In this document: positions 1 to 8,570 of the stretch, one piece after another
Layout: each line of letters opens with the position of its first letter
Numbering within the stretch: the first letter of the stretch is position 1
NCBI RefSeq assembly: GCF_021325795.1
Contig: NZ_JAHPZX010000001.1
Span: 682,001-746,000, forward strand
Direction: 5' to 3'
From: Bordetella sp. LUAb4
Lineage (GTDB): Bacteria; Pseudomonadota; Gammaproteobacteria; Burkholderiales; Burkholderiaceae_B
DNA length: 64,000 bases
Notes under the pieces: generated by a model
What the model was told of the DNA's origin: nothing
Seen by the model: the letters and a program-made list of their open reading frames with translations, nothing else
The model's database searches: none
Program-made: the position numbers and the translations under genes

Positions 1-1127
1 ACCTGTACCAAGGACTGGTGCCCGCCCTACTGCCCCTGATGGTCCTGGAGCGCGGCTACAACTACACGGCGGTAAGCGGGCTGATGCTGGCCGCCACGGG
101 CCTTTCCAGCGTGGTGCAGCCCCTGTTCGGCCTGTATGCCGACAAGGCGCCGCGCGGCTGGATGGTGCCGCTGGGCTTCCTGGTAGCCGCGTTGGGACTG
201 GTACTGGCCGGCATGAGCGGCGACAGCTATATCGCCACCTGGCTGGCCGCGGCGCTGTGCGGGCTGGGCATCGCCGCCTACCACCCGCCCGCCACCGTGG
301 CGGCCCGCGCGGCAGGCGGCGGCTCGCAACGGGCCATGAGTGTCTTCGCGGTGGGTGGCACCATAGGCGCGTCTTTCGCGCCCTTCCTGGCCAGCACCGT
401 CGTCGGCGGCGGGGCATTGAATCGCAGTTGGTTGCTGGCCCTGCCGGCCTTGCTGATGGCACTGCTGTGGGTGGCCGCCACGACCGGCTCGCGCCAGCGC
501 GGCAAGACACCCGCGAGTGCCCGCAAGATCGCCCAGCACGCGACCAACGACTGGCGCGCCTTCTTCCTGTTATGCGGCGTGATCGTCGGCTGGTCGATTC
601 CCTACGTCACCGTGCTGTCCATGCTGTCCTTGTATGTCACCCGCGAACTGGGCGGCACACCGTACATGGGCGCGGCCGCATTGACCACCTTTACCGCCGC
701 TGGGGCGATAGGCACCTTGCTGGGTGGTTGGCTGGCGGACCGCTGGGGCCGCATGCCAACCATCCGGCTGGGCTACATGCTGGCACTGCCCGCCCTGGGC
801 GCCCTGGCGCTGGCACCCGACGCCGTGTGGGCCTGGTGCTGCACCGGGGCGCTGGGCGTCGCCATGTTCATGCCGTTCTCGGCGCAGGTGACATTGGCGC
901 AAGATTATCTGCCACGCAATCCGGCCACCGCCAGCGGAATCACGCTGGGCCTGGCCATGTCGATCGGCGGCATGGTGTCACCCCTGTTCGGCCTGCTGTC
1001 CGACGCGCGTGGCATCCGCTATACGCTGACATGCATCCTGGTCGTACTGGCGGTATCCGCCGCGCTGACGTTGCGGATGAGAAATCGGGGTGTTTCCGTG
1101 CCCCGGGGGCTGGCTTCGTCGTCCTAA
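1..1127 (+). CDS. MFS transporter, 5'-truncated by window edge
   Basis: Major facilitator superfamily permease of the inner membrane, probably a drug or metabolite exporter. The reading frame is open from base 3 (Leu-Tyr-Gln-Gly-Leu-Val...), so the true start lies left of the window; the GTG at 18 is internal. About 369 residues are visible, with repeated hydrophobic segments, an early loop (YADKAPRG) and the second-half MFS loop ADRWGRMPT that follows a Gly-rich helix. The overall look resembles fosmidomycin-resistance-type carriers, but the substrate cannot be read from sequence. It is convergent with the universal stress gene, and the intrinsic terminator at 1243-1280 lies between them. 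Confidence 0.85.
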   Translation, partial: LYQGLVPALLPLMVLERGYNYTAVSGLMLAATGLSSVVQPLFGLYADKAPRGWMVPLGFLVAALGLVLAGMSGDSYIATWLAAALCGLGIAAYHPPATVAARAAGGGSQRAMSVFAVGGTIGASFAPFLASTVVGGGALNRSWLLALPALLMALLWVAATTGSRQRGKTPASARKIAQHATNDWRAFFLLCGVIVGWSIPYVTVLSMLSLYVTRELGGTPYMGAAALTTFTAAGAIGTLLGGWLADRWGRMPTIRLGYMLALPALGALALAPDAVWAWCCTGALGVAMFMPFSAQVTLAQDYLPRNPATASGITLGLAMSIGGMVSPLFGLLSDARGIRYTLTCILVVLAVSAALTLRMRNRGVSVPRGLASSS

Positions 1128-1242
1128 ACGCAAGGCGAAACGCAGTTTGTTCGATGGGGGCAGTTCTCAAGGCCCCCCGTCCTGACGCAATAGCGACGTC
1201 TGAAAGCATCGCGCCGACCAGGGGCCTCGAGGGGTCTACCCC

Positions 1243-1280
1243 AAAAAATAAAACCCCACCTTCCGGTGGAAAGGCGGGGT
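1243..1280 (-). terminator. Rho-independent terminator of the universal stress gene
   Basis: On the minus strand a stem of nine pairs (arms 1271-1279 and 1254-1262, with one G-T pair) is followed by a T-rich run at 1253-1243 (TTTTATTTTTT). It sits about 60 bases past the stop of the minus-strand universal stress gene. In the plus direction it may also halt the MFS gene, although the U tract is on the other side. Confidence 0.8.
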
Positions 1281-1338
1281 GGCCCCCAGGCCCATCACGG
1301 CACCAGGGGAGACGGGCAAGGACTTGCCCACAAGCGGA

Positions 1339-1806
1339 CTACTTGTCTTTCTCTTCCTTGACGCGATACACCAGCACACCGGTGTGGGCCAGCGACAGCA
1401 CCTTGGCCGTCACGCTACCCAGCAGCAGGCGCGACAGGCCGCTGCGGCCGTGGCTGCCGATGAAAATCAGGTCGCAACCGGTCTCTTCGGCTGCCTGCAC
1501 GATGCCGTCGGCAACGTTGAAATTGGAGATTGCCCGCGAGGTGGCCTTCACGCCTGCCGTTTCGGCGCGGTCCATGACGGCTTTCAGATAGCGGGTGGAT
1601 TGTTCGGCCGAGGCTTTTTCATAGTCCTCGTCGGTGATGGCATAAGCTGCTGCCATGCCATCGAAACCGATGGTCGCGGCAAAGGGCTGGGTCACATACA
1701 GCGCGACCACTTCGGCGCCGACCGAACGGGCAAAGCAGACGCCGGCGTTGGCGGCTTGGGCAGACAGCGGCGAACCGTCAGTGGGAATCAGGATTTTTTT
1801 AAACAT
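1339..1806 (-). CDS. Universal stress protein, UspA family
   Basis: A 155-residue cytoplasmic protein of normal single-domain Usp length. It starts MFKKILIPTDGS, the standard first strand and ATP-contacting Asp. Near residue 117 it carries the nucleotide-binding signature GSHGRSGLSRLLLGS (G-x2-G-x9-G-S), so it is probably an ATP-binding Usp. Family members act in stress survival; the exact role is not known here. It is transcribed alone, with a strong terminator behind it. The leader holds a palindrome (GAACTT-GAA-AAGTTC, 1822-1836) that could be an operator or mRNA hairpin. Confidence 0.93.
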   Translation of the reverse strand: MFKKILIPTDGSPLSAQAANAGVCFARSVGAEVVALYVTQPFAATIGFDGMAAAYAITDEDYEKASAEQSTRYLKAVMDRAETAGVKATSRAISNFNVADGIVQAAEETGCDLIFIGSHGRSGLSRLLLGSVTAKVLSLAHTGVLVYRVKEEKDK

Positions 1807-2016
1807 GGTGCCTGCTCCTGGGAACTTGAAAAGTTCAATTTACAGGAAAACAGGCACGCGCGGATGAGCACCTACTTCGGGACAACCCCAGGGAACCACG
1901 CCTATTCCGATCCGCGCGGCAAGACCGGCGCGGCTGTCCTGGAGGTTGCCATCACCACGCAGGGCCGGATAGCGGCACCGGCGGCGAATCAGGCAACGGC
2001 GCCGCGCGCCTGGGCA

Positions 2017-2355
2017 TCAACCCTGCGACGCCAGGAAAAGATTGGTGCAGCGGGTGCCCGAGCGGCAGTAGGCCAGCACCGGCGTGGGCATGGTGCGCAG
2101 CAGCTCGGCGAAGTGAGCCACATCTTCGGCCGTCATGGCGCCGCTGACGACGGGCTGATATTCAACCCGCAGGCCGGCGTTCAACGCAGCTTCCGATACT
2201 TGCGCGGCGGTGGGCTGGTCCTGGCCGCCTTCGTAGTCCGGCCGATTGATGATCACGCTCTTGTAGCCGGCGGCGGCCACGGCGGGCATGTCATCGGGCG
2301 AGAGCTGGGGAGCAACCGAGAAATCGTCGGTCAGCACGCGGACGGGAAGGGACAT
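2017..2355 (-). CDS. DUF442 / TIGR01244 sulfurtransferase-phosphatase-like protein
   Basis: A 112-residue protein of the family found alone or fused to beta-lactamase-like hydrolases (BLH). It has the cysteine-phosphatase P-loop CRSGTR (C-x5-R type) near residue 96 and the family phrase SVAPQLSPDDM near the N-terminus. Homologues are described as phosphatase-like or sulfur-transfer proteins linked to sulfide metabolism; the substrate is not evident. The ATG at 2355 has an AAGGA ribosome-binding site about 6 bases upstream. It lies about 175 bases downstream of the racemase gene on the same strand and may be transcribed separately. Confidence 0.85.
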   Translation of the reverse strand: MSLPVRVLTDDFSVAPQLSPDDMPAVAAAGYKSVIINRPDYEGGQDQPTAAQVSEAALNAGLRVEYQPVVSGAMTAEDVAHFAELLRTMPTPVLAYCRSGTRCTNLFLASQG

Positions 2356-2530
2356 GATGAATTCCTTGAAGGGTCGAAAGCGCGCGCCGCATGATCCGCG
2401 GCGCCACGATTAATTCGACAGTATATGCAGGAATTCATCACGCGAAGCCGGCCACCAGCCGCACGGCGGCCGTGGCCGTGGCACTCGGCCGGCGCGCCTG
2501 CGCCGGCACGGCCACGCCCGCCGCCCCTGA

Positions 2531-3550
2531 TCACTTCACCAGGAACCCCGCGCCTACCGGGTCATCGCGATCGATGGTCCAGCGCGCCGTGCCCAGGATG
2601 CTGGCCGTGCCTTTGACGGTGGGACGCACGCCGCGCGTTCCCCCCAGGTCCACCTCGCCCAGCAGGCAGCCTTCGAAAGTACCGCTGCCCAGCAGGCCTT
2701 CCGACAGGATGGGCTGGTTCATGCCCATGCGGCCGCGGGCCTCGAACATTGCCATCATGGCGCTGGTGCCGGTGCCGCCGGGAGACCGGTCCAGCAAGCC
2801 GTGGCTGAAGACGTGCACGTTCTTGTAGAAGGCCCCCTCGATGGTCGCCGGATGCCAGAAGGTCACGTAATTCAGGTTGTTGATGTGCTTGCGCGTGGGA
2901 TGCTGGACTTTGTACTGGGCATTGAGCTGGTCGCGCGCCAGCAGGCCCAGACGCGACAACTCGCTGCCGTTCTCGGGCGAGATGCGCAGGGCGCAGTTCG
3001 TCAGGTCGATGATGCCGAAATAGTTGCCGCCCCAGACGATGTCCGCCTTCAGGTCGCCATAGCCCGGCAGCGTGACGGGAAGATCTTGCACCGCCACGTA
3101 GGCGGGCACGTTCTCGAAGCGGGTCCACAGCACCTTGTCGCCCTCCGACATGACTTCGGCCACCACCAGTCCCGCGGTGGTTTCGAAGCGGATGCGGGTA
3201 AGCCCGTCGGCGCCCCGCTGCACCAGCCCCAGGGCCACCATGGCCATGGCGACCGCGATGGTGCCGTGACCGCACATATGCGAATACTCGGTACCGTCGA
3301 TATAGATCAGGCCCGCGTCATAGTCGGGACTGGACGGCGGCGTCAGGAACACGCCGAACATGTCGCGGTGCCCGCGCGGCTCGCGCATCAGCGCCAGGCG
3401 CAGCCAATCGTAATTGGCTTCGAGAAATGCACGCTTGGCCAGGATATCCGAGCCAGCGGGATAAGGAATGCCGCTATGGATGATGCACAGCGGCTCACCT
3501 TCGGTGTGGGTATAGATGACATCGAACACATCTTGCTTGCGCATGACCAA
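2531..3550 (-). CDS. Proline racemase family protein lacking the second catalytic Cys
   Basis: A 339-residue member of the proline racemase / 4-hydroxyproline epimerase / 3-hydroxyproline dehydratase superfamily. The first active-site cysteine is present (C93 in HMCGHGT). The second motif, normally DRSP-Cys-GTGTSA, reads DRSPGGTGTSA, so Gly258 (codon GGC at 2779-2777) stands where Cys, or Thr in dehydratases, is expected. Racemisation by the two-base mechanism therefore looks impossible; elimination, a different reaction or loss of function remain open. It is the last gene of an operon with a polyamine-type ABC importer (65 bases after the permease), so its substrate is probably what that importer brings in. 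An alternative start at Met3 is possible. Confidence 0.88.
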   Translation of the reverse strand: MVMRKQDVFDVIYTHTEGEPLCIIHSGIPYPAGSDILAKRAFLEANYDWLRLALMREPRGHRDMFGVFLTPPSSPDYDAGLIYIDGTEYSHMCGHGTIAVAMAMVALGLVQRGADGLTRIRFETTAGLVVAEVMSEGDKVLWTRFENVPAYVAVQDLPVTLPGYGDLKADIVWGGNYFGIIDLTNCALRISPENGSELSRLGLLARDQLNAQYKVQHPTRKHINNLNYVTFWHPATIEGAFYKNVHVFSHGLLDRSPGGTGTSAMMAMFEARGRMGMNQPILSEGLLGSGTFEGCLLGEVDLGGTRGVRPTVKGTASILGTARWTIDRDDPVGAGFLVK

Positions 3551-3614
3551 TACTCCCGGAAGAAAAAGGGATGAGGAAAAGGAAAGGGGAAGGCGGAGCG
3601 GAGTCCGCCTGGAT

Positions 3615-4415
3615 TCAGCTTGGGTCTCGGCTCTTTTCTGACAGCATGTCCAGCCCCACGGTAAGGTCGAGGATGACGATGATCAGCACCGCGGCGATGA
3701 TGGTTGCGCCAGAGACGGCGGCGATGGTCGGGTCTATCGTGTATTGCACATAGTTGAAGAGCTTGACGGGTATCGTGTTCAGGTCGGCGGTCGTGTTGAA
3801 GATCGACAGCTCGACGTTGATGAACGACGTGATGTAGGCGAGGATGGCACCCGTCACCAGCCCGGGCCGGATCTGCGGCAGCACCACCAGGAAGAAGGTC
3901 TGCCACGGCCCCGCGCCCAGGTCCGATGACGCTTCCTCCAGCGCGCGCTGCTCCGGCGTCATCATGGCCAGTACGCTGCGCAGCACGAAAGGCGCGACGA
4001 TCACGGTGTGGCCGATGGCCAGCGACAGGAAGCTGCGCGTCAATCCAAAGAGCCCGCCGAATTGCAGCAAGGCGGCACCCAGCACGATGTAGGGCAGCAC
4101 CAGGGGCGACAGCAGCAGCGCGGAGATGGCAGCCCTGCCGGGAAAGCGGTGACGGCTCAACGCCAGGGCGGCGGGCACCGACAGCAGCACGGCCGCCAAG
4201 GTGGCCACCCCCGCCAGCGCCGCGCTGGTCAGGAACGCCGACACGTAGGAGGGATCGGCCAGGAACTTGCGATACCAGTCCAGCGTCCAGCCCTGCGGCG
4301 GAAACGCCAGGAAAGACGTCGTGGTGACCGAAGCCCCCAGGATGACCACCAGGGGCAAGGCCAGGTAGATCAGCGATATCCACGCCACCAGGCGCACGAG
4401 CACGCGGGCAATCAT
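3615..4415 (-). CDS. ABC transporter permease, PotC/YdcV type
   Basis: Inner-membrane permease of 266 residues of the spermidine/putrescine-type importer. Hydrophobic segments begin at residue 6 (LVRLVAWISLIYLALPLVVI). The EAA loop is clear (EEASSDLGAGPWQTFFLVVLP), where the ATPase docks. ATG 4415 overlaps the stop of the preceding permease as ATGA, so the two are translationally coupled. A much longer upstream extension of the frame exists but only shadows the other permease. The two permeases, ATPase and binding protein make a complete importer. Confidence 0.9.
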   Translation of the reverse strand: MIARVLVRLVAWISLIYLALPLVVILGASVTTTSFLAFPPQGWTLDWYRKFLADPSYVSAFLTSAALAGVATLAAVLLSVPAALALSRHRFPGRAAISALLLSPLVLPYIVLGAALLQFGGLFGLTRSFLSLAIGHTVIVAPFVLRSVLAMMTPEQRALEEASSDLGAGPWQTFFLVVLPQIRPGLVTGAILAYITSFINVELSIFNTTADLNTIPVKLFNYVQYTIDPTIAAVSGATIIAAVLIIVILDLTVGLDMLSEKSRDPS

Positions 4416-5257
4416 GCCGTCCTCCCGCCCGCCTGGCCCAGGCGATTCGCCGCGCCCACCAGGATCAAGGTGAGCACCAGCAGCACGATGCTCAGTGCGC
4501 CGCCGTGATATTGGTCGAACACGCTTGCATATTGCTGGAAGATCAGCACGGCGAGCACCGTCACCCGTCCTCCGGACAGCAAAGCCGGCGTCACATAGGC
4601 GCTGACCGCCAGCGTCAACACCATGATGGCGCCGCTGATCACACCGGGCAGCGTCAGCGGCAGCGTGACGTGCAGGAAGGTCTGCCAAGGCGCGGCCCCC
4701 AAGTCGGAAGACGCCTGCTCGAGCGCGGGATCGACGCGCGCCAGTGTGTTGCCCACCGCCAGCACGACGAAGGGCAGTAGTACGTAGACCATGCCGATGA
4801 GTATCCCCAACTCCGTGCCCAGGAAACGCATGGGCCGGTCCAGCAGGCCGACGCCCTGCAGCGCGTCGTTGACCAGCCCGTTGCGGCCCAGCATGACCAT
4901 CCAGCCGAAAGAACGCACGATGTTGCTGGTGAACAGCGGCACCACCAGGATGATGACGCACGCGCGGCGCCAGGCCCGCCAGCGCACTATCCGGACCAGA
5001 TACCACGCCAGCGGATAGCCCAGCACGGTGCACACCAGGGTAGTGCCCAGGCCGATGCGAAACGTGGTGGCGATCACTTCCCAGTGGTAGCCGTCGAACA
5101 GAATGCCCCGGTAGTTGGCGAGGGTGAAGCCACCGCCGTCGCGCGCCATGACGCTGGCCAGCGCCACCACGCACAGCGGCGCCAGGAAAAAGGCCGTGAA
5201 AAACGCCATGGGCAGACCCAGCAGCAGGACCGGCGCATAGCGGCGAGCGCTGCTCAT
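4412..5257 (-). CDS. ABC transporter permease, PotB/YdcU type
   Basis: First permease of the polyamine-type importer, 281 residues. It begins MSSARRYAPVLLLG followed by a signal-anchor-like segment, and has the EAA loop EQASSDLGAAPWQTFLHVTLP, closely like that of its partner. The start at 5257 was chosen because it overlaps the ATPase stop as ATGA; upstream in-frame codons lie inside the ATPase gene. Its own stop overlaps the next permease start in the same way. The transported ligand is unknown; polyamines, amino-acid betaines and related amines are typical for this family. Confidence 0.9.
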   Translation of the reverse strand: MSSARRYAPVLLLGLPMAFFTAFFLAPLCVVALASVMARDGGGFTLANYRGILFDGYHWEVIATTFRIGLGTTLVCTVLGYPLAWYLVRIVRWRAWRRACVIILVVPLFTSNIVRSFGWMVMLGRNGLVNDALQGVGLLDRPMRFLGTELGILIGMVYVLLPFVVLAVGNTLARVDPALEQASSDLGAAPWQTFLHVTLPLTLPGVISGAIMVLTLAVSAYVTPALLSGGRVTVLAVLIFQQYASVFDQYHGGALSIVLLVLTLILVGAANRLGQAGGRTA

Positions 5258-6324
5258 GACGCGTTCCCGATCAAGTGCAGGCGCGCGGGATCGAAGGCCA
5301 GCGCGACGGTAGCGCCTACCTCCAGCCCGCATGTATCGCCCGGCATCCTCGCCTGCAGCAGCACACCCGCCGCTTGCGCGAGCACCACGGTGTGGCTGCC
5401 GGCGCGTATCACGTCGGTGACACGCGCGTCGATGCGCGGGGCGCGCGCCATGCCGTCGCCCGGCAAGGGAATGAGATCTTCGGGCCGCAGCACGGCCGTG
5501 CCGCGCATGGGTGCCGCGTCGCTCAGCGGCAGCGCCGCCACGGGCACGTCCAGTCCCGCCAGCCCGGTCATGCGCAGGACCTCGCCCTGGCGCGCGTAAG
5601 ACAACATATTCGCCTCGCCGATGAACTCAGCGACGAAGCGCGACGCGGGCGCACGGTAGATCTGCGGCCCCGTGCCCACCTGCTCGATGCGGCCACCATT
5701 CATGACCACGATGCGGTCGGCCATGGTCATGGCCTCTTCCTGGTCGTGCGTCACGAAGACAAAGGCGATACCCAGGCGCTCCTGCAGATGCTTGAGTTCG
5801 AACTGCATGCGGCGGCGCAGCTTGAGGTCGAGCGCCGACAAGGGTTCGTCCAGCAACAGCAGCTTCGGCGCGTTGACGATGGCGCGCGCCAGCGCCACGC
5901 GCTGCTGCTGTCCGCCCGACATGTCGCGCGGGTAGCGCGCGCCCATGCTTTCGAGCCCCACCATCGACAGCGCGTCCAACGCGCGCCGGCGTGCTTCAGC
6001 GCGTCCGCTACCCTGGCGCCGCGGGCCGTACGCCACGTTTTCCTCGACCGTCATGTGAGGAAACAGGGCGTAGTTCTGAAACACCGTGTTCAACGGCCTG
6101 CGGTGCGCGGGCAGGCGGCCCACGTCCTCGCCGTCGATCGCGATGCGCCCACCGTCAGTGGGCAGAAAGCCCGCGATGGCCCGCAACAGCGAGGTCTTGC
6201 CGCATCCGCTCGGCCCCAGCAGCGCGACGAACTCCCCCTGGCTTACCTGCAGATCGACGGCGTCCAGCGCCTGATGCGTGCCGTAGCGCTTGCTCACGCC
6301 CTGGACGTCCAATAACACCGACAT
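5254..6324 (-). CDS. ABC transporter ATP-binding protein, PotA type
   Basis: A 356-residue importer ATPase. It shows Walker A (GPSGCGKTSLL, near residue 37), the signature loop MSGGQQQRVALARA, Walker B (LLLLDEPLSALD) and the switch His (VTHDQEEA). A C-terminal TOBE-type domain (about residues 280-350) is typical of polyamine and Fe3+ importers. It is the second gene of the operon, 42 bases after the binding protein, and is coupled by ATGA overlap to the first permease. Confidence 0.93.
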   Translation of the reverse strand: MSVLLDVQGVSKRYGTHQALDAVDLQVSQGEFVALLGPSGCGKTSLLRAIAGFLPTDGGRIAIDGEDVGRLPAHRRPLNTVFQNYALFPHMTVEENVAYGPRRQGSGRAEARRRALDALSMVGLESMGARYPRDMSGGQQQRVALARAIVNAPKLLLLDEPLSALDLKLRRRMQFELKHLQERLGIAFVFVTHDQEEAMTMADRIVVMNGGRIEQVGTGPQIYRAPASRFVAEFIGEANMLSYARQGEVLRMTGLAGLDVPVAALPLSDAAPMRGTAVLRPEDLIPLPGDGMARAPRIDARVTDVIRAGSHTVVLAQAAGVLLQARMPGDTCGLEVGATVALAFDPARLHLIGNAS

Positions 6325-6366
6325 GGTCTACCGCTCCTGGTGGCAACGTGGCAGGTTCAACCTGGG

Positions 6367-7416
6367 TCAGCGCTTGGCGGCCGCGACCTTGCGGTTCCAC
6401 GCATCGGTGATTTCCGCGCGGCGCGCGTTGACCTCGTTCCAGTCCAGCAGCCTCAGGTCAGCCACCGAGCCCTTCTCGCCCCACGGCAACTTGCGCGCGG
6501 TCTCCGGCGCCACCGTCACCCCTTGCACCGATGGCCCCAGGTAGAGCTTGGTGGCCAGGCAGCTGGAAGCCGCCGGGGTCAGCGCGGTATCGATGAATTT
6601 CCGCGCGGCCGCCTGGTTGGGCGCGCCCTTGATCAGATGCAGGCGCGCATCGGTCGCCCACACGCCCTCCTGTGGCACCGTGAAGCCTATCGGCAGGCCT
6701 TTGTCGATGAGATCCCAGGCGCCGACGTTGAAGTGCGCGCCGATCACGGCTTCTCCCGATTGGAAGGCATTGGTCGCGGCGCCCGAGCTGTCGAAGAACA
6801 GGGCCGTGTCCAGCTTGGCCAACCGCTCGTAGAGCGGATCCAGGTTCTTGAGCTCGACGCCCCACACCTTAGCCATGAAGAAGACAAAGGGCACGCCCGC
6901 GGAATTCGCCGGCGACGGTACCGCGATGGCGCCGGCATATTCAGGCTTCCACAGATCCTTCCAGCTCTTGGGCGGCGACTTCACTTCCTTGGTGCTGTAG
7001 GTCAGACCCAGCGAGTAATAACCCGTCCCCACCGCATATGTCTGCGCGCCGTGGCGGTAGATGGCCTGCGGCAAGACATGCGCCAGGTTCGGAACCTGGG
7101 CGGGATCCAGGGAATCGAGCACGCCGGCGGCCTGCGCGAGTTCGCTGATGCCGCCGTCCATCCAGGCAACGTCGATGGTCGGGGCGCCTTTCTGCTGCTG
7201 CAGCTTGGCCAGCGTCGTGGTCGACGTGCCAACCTCCGGCGTCACCGTGATGCCGGTGGCCTGGGTGAACGGATCGGCGACGCAAGCCTTGAAGGCGTCG
7301 CCCCAGTTGCCGCCATACCAGGCGACCGTGATGCGCTCGGCGGCGGTGGCGAGCGGTGCTGACAGCGTGGCGGCCACCGCGGCGGCGGACACGGCTAGAC
7401 GGATGGATAAGGCCAT
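6367..7416 (-). CDS. Periplasmic solute-binding protein, PotD/ABC type
   Basis: Extracellular solute-binding protein of 349 residues, first gene of the importer operon. The start at 7416 gives a classic Sec signal peptide (MALSIRLAVSAAAVAATLSAPLATAAE, cleavage near residue 26); the longer frame adds a poor N-terminus. The mature part has the family features ITVAWYGGNWGDAFKACVADPFTQATG and a WMDGG ligand-loop region, similar to PotD/PotF-like binding proteins. The ligand is not known. Transcription probably starts in the 131-base space shared with the divergent GlxA-type regulator. Confidence 0.9.
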   Translation of the reverse strand: MALSIRLAVSAAAVAATLSAPLATAAERITVAWYGGNWGDAFKACVADPFTQATGITVTPEVGTSTTTLAKLQQQKGAPTIDVAWMDGGISELAQAAGVLDSLDPAQVPNLAHVLPQAIYRHGAQTYAVGTGYYSLGLTYSTKEVKSPPKSWKDLWKPEYAGAIAVPSPANSAGVPFVFFMAKVWGVELKNLDPLYERLAKLDTALFFDSSGAATNAFQSGEAVIGAHFNVGAWDLIDKGLPIGFTVPQEGVWATDARLHLIKGAPNQAAARKFIDTALTPAASSCLATKLYLGPSVQGVTVAPETARKLPWGEKGSVADLRLLDWNEVNARRAEITDAWNRKVAAAKR

Positions 7417-7547
7417 GGCGAAATTCCCCTTGTGCTGTAGCACGGGCCTCGATCGGACCCGCCAGAACATAGTGCGCCCCCCCGGGCAAACCGGGATAGA
7501 AGGCAGTGGTCAAAAACTTGAATAATTGCGACATCGTTGATCGACCG
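7417..7547. promoter_or_regulatory. Divergent promoter region between ABC importer operon and GlxA-type regulator
   Basis: A 131-base space separates the start codons of the minus-strand binding protein and the plus-strand regulator. It must hold both promoters and is the likely binding site of the AraC-type regulator. No single operator repeat stands out by eye. Confidence 0.5.
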
Positions 7548-8558
7548 ATGCCCGCCATGGAAGACTCGCACGCAAAACCCTCGGGAAAACCCGAGTTATC
7601 TGTCGGATTGCTGCTGCTTGACCAGTTCACACTGGCGGCCTTTTCAGGCTTTGTCGATGCGCTGCGACTGGCGGGCGACCATGGCGGGCTGAGCCGCCGC
7701 ATCCATGCGACGTGGCGTGTGATGAGCTGGGATGGGCTGCCCCGGACGGCCAGCGCGGGCCTGACCCTGGCGGTGGATGGCGCCTTGGCCGTAGACCCGG
7801 CCGAGTTTGACTACATCGCCATCTGCGGCGGCAACGACTATCCGAACACCCACCTGCCGGCGCCTTTGCTGCAATGGCTGCATCTGGCGGCCGAACGCCG
7901 CGTGCGCCTGCTCGGCATCTGCACCGGTACGTTCGCGCTGGCACAGGCCGGGTTGCTGGGTTCGCGTTCGGTATGCGTGCATTGGAACGTGCTGGACGCG
8001 TTCCGCGCGCGCTTTCCGGCCGTGCGCGCCACGGTGGACCAATTGTTCATCGACGAAGGCGACCTGATCACCTGCGCCGGGTCCACCGCGGCGATAGACC
8101 TGGCGCTCTATTTGGTGGAACGCCATTGCGGCCGCGACAAGGCGCAGCAGGCCGTGCGCCATATGATGCTGCAGGGTGTGCGCCCGGCCCGCGTGCCGCA
8201 GGCGCACTTCTATACCGATGTTTCCGCCATTCAGGATCTGCGTGTCCGCCAGGCCGCGCACTTCATCGAGCAGCGTGTGGACGATCCGCCCTCGCTGGAT
8301 GCCATCGCCCGCTATGTGGGCGTGGGCCGGCGCCAACTTGAACGCGCCTTCCAACAGGCGCTCGGCGTCAGCCCCATTGCGTTCCGGCGCGATCTGCGCC
8401 TTCAGTACGGGCGCTGGCTGCTGGAACAGAGTGGACTACCTGTCACGCAGGTAGCGCTCGACTGCGGCTTTGCCGACGGCGCGCACTTCGCCCGCGAATT
8501 CCGCGGCCGCTTCGGCATCACGCCACGCCAATACAAACGGGCGCGCATGGCGGTGTAA
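7548..8558 (+). CDS. GlxA family transcriptional regulator (DJ-1/PfpI plus AraC domain)
   Basis: A 336-residue regulator with an N-terminal DJ-1/PfpI-like domain (about residues 15-185, with the nucleophile-elbow phrase LGICTGTFALAQAGLL) and a C-terminal AraC helix-turn-helix pair ending DCGFADGAHFAREFRGRFGITPRQYK. Such GlxA/ArgR-type proteins often activate uptake and use of quaternary amines, arginine or related compounds. Divergence from the importer and racemase-like operon suggests it controls them. The ATG at 7548 is preferred; GTG 7506 and ATG 7557 are alternatives, none with a strong ribosome-binding site. Confidence 0.9.
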   Translation: MPAMEDSHAKPSGKPELSVGLLLLDQFTLAAFSGFVDALRLAGDHGGLSRRIHATWRVMSWDGLPRTASAGLTLAVDGALAVDPAEFDYIAICGGNDYPNTHLPAPLLQWLHLAAERRVRLLGICTGTFALAQAGLLGSRSVCVHWNVLDAFRARFPAVRATVDQLFIDEGDLITCAGSTAAIDLALYLVERHCGRDKAQQAVRHMMLQGVRPARVPQAHFYTDVSAIQDLRVRQAAHFIEQRVDDPPSLDAIARYVGVGRRQLERAFQQALGVSPIAFRRDLRLQYGRWLLEQSGLPVTQVALDCGFADGAHFAREFRGRFGITPRQYKRARMAV

Positions 8559-8570
8559 GCGGTGCGCGCG

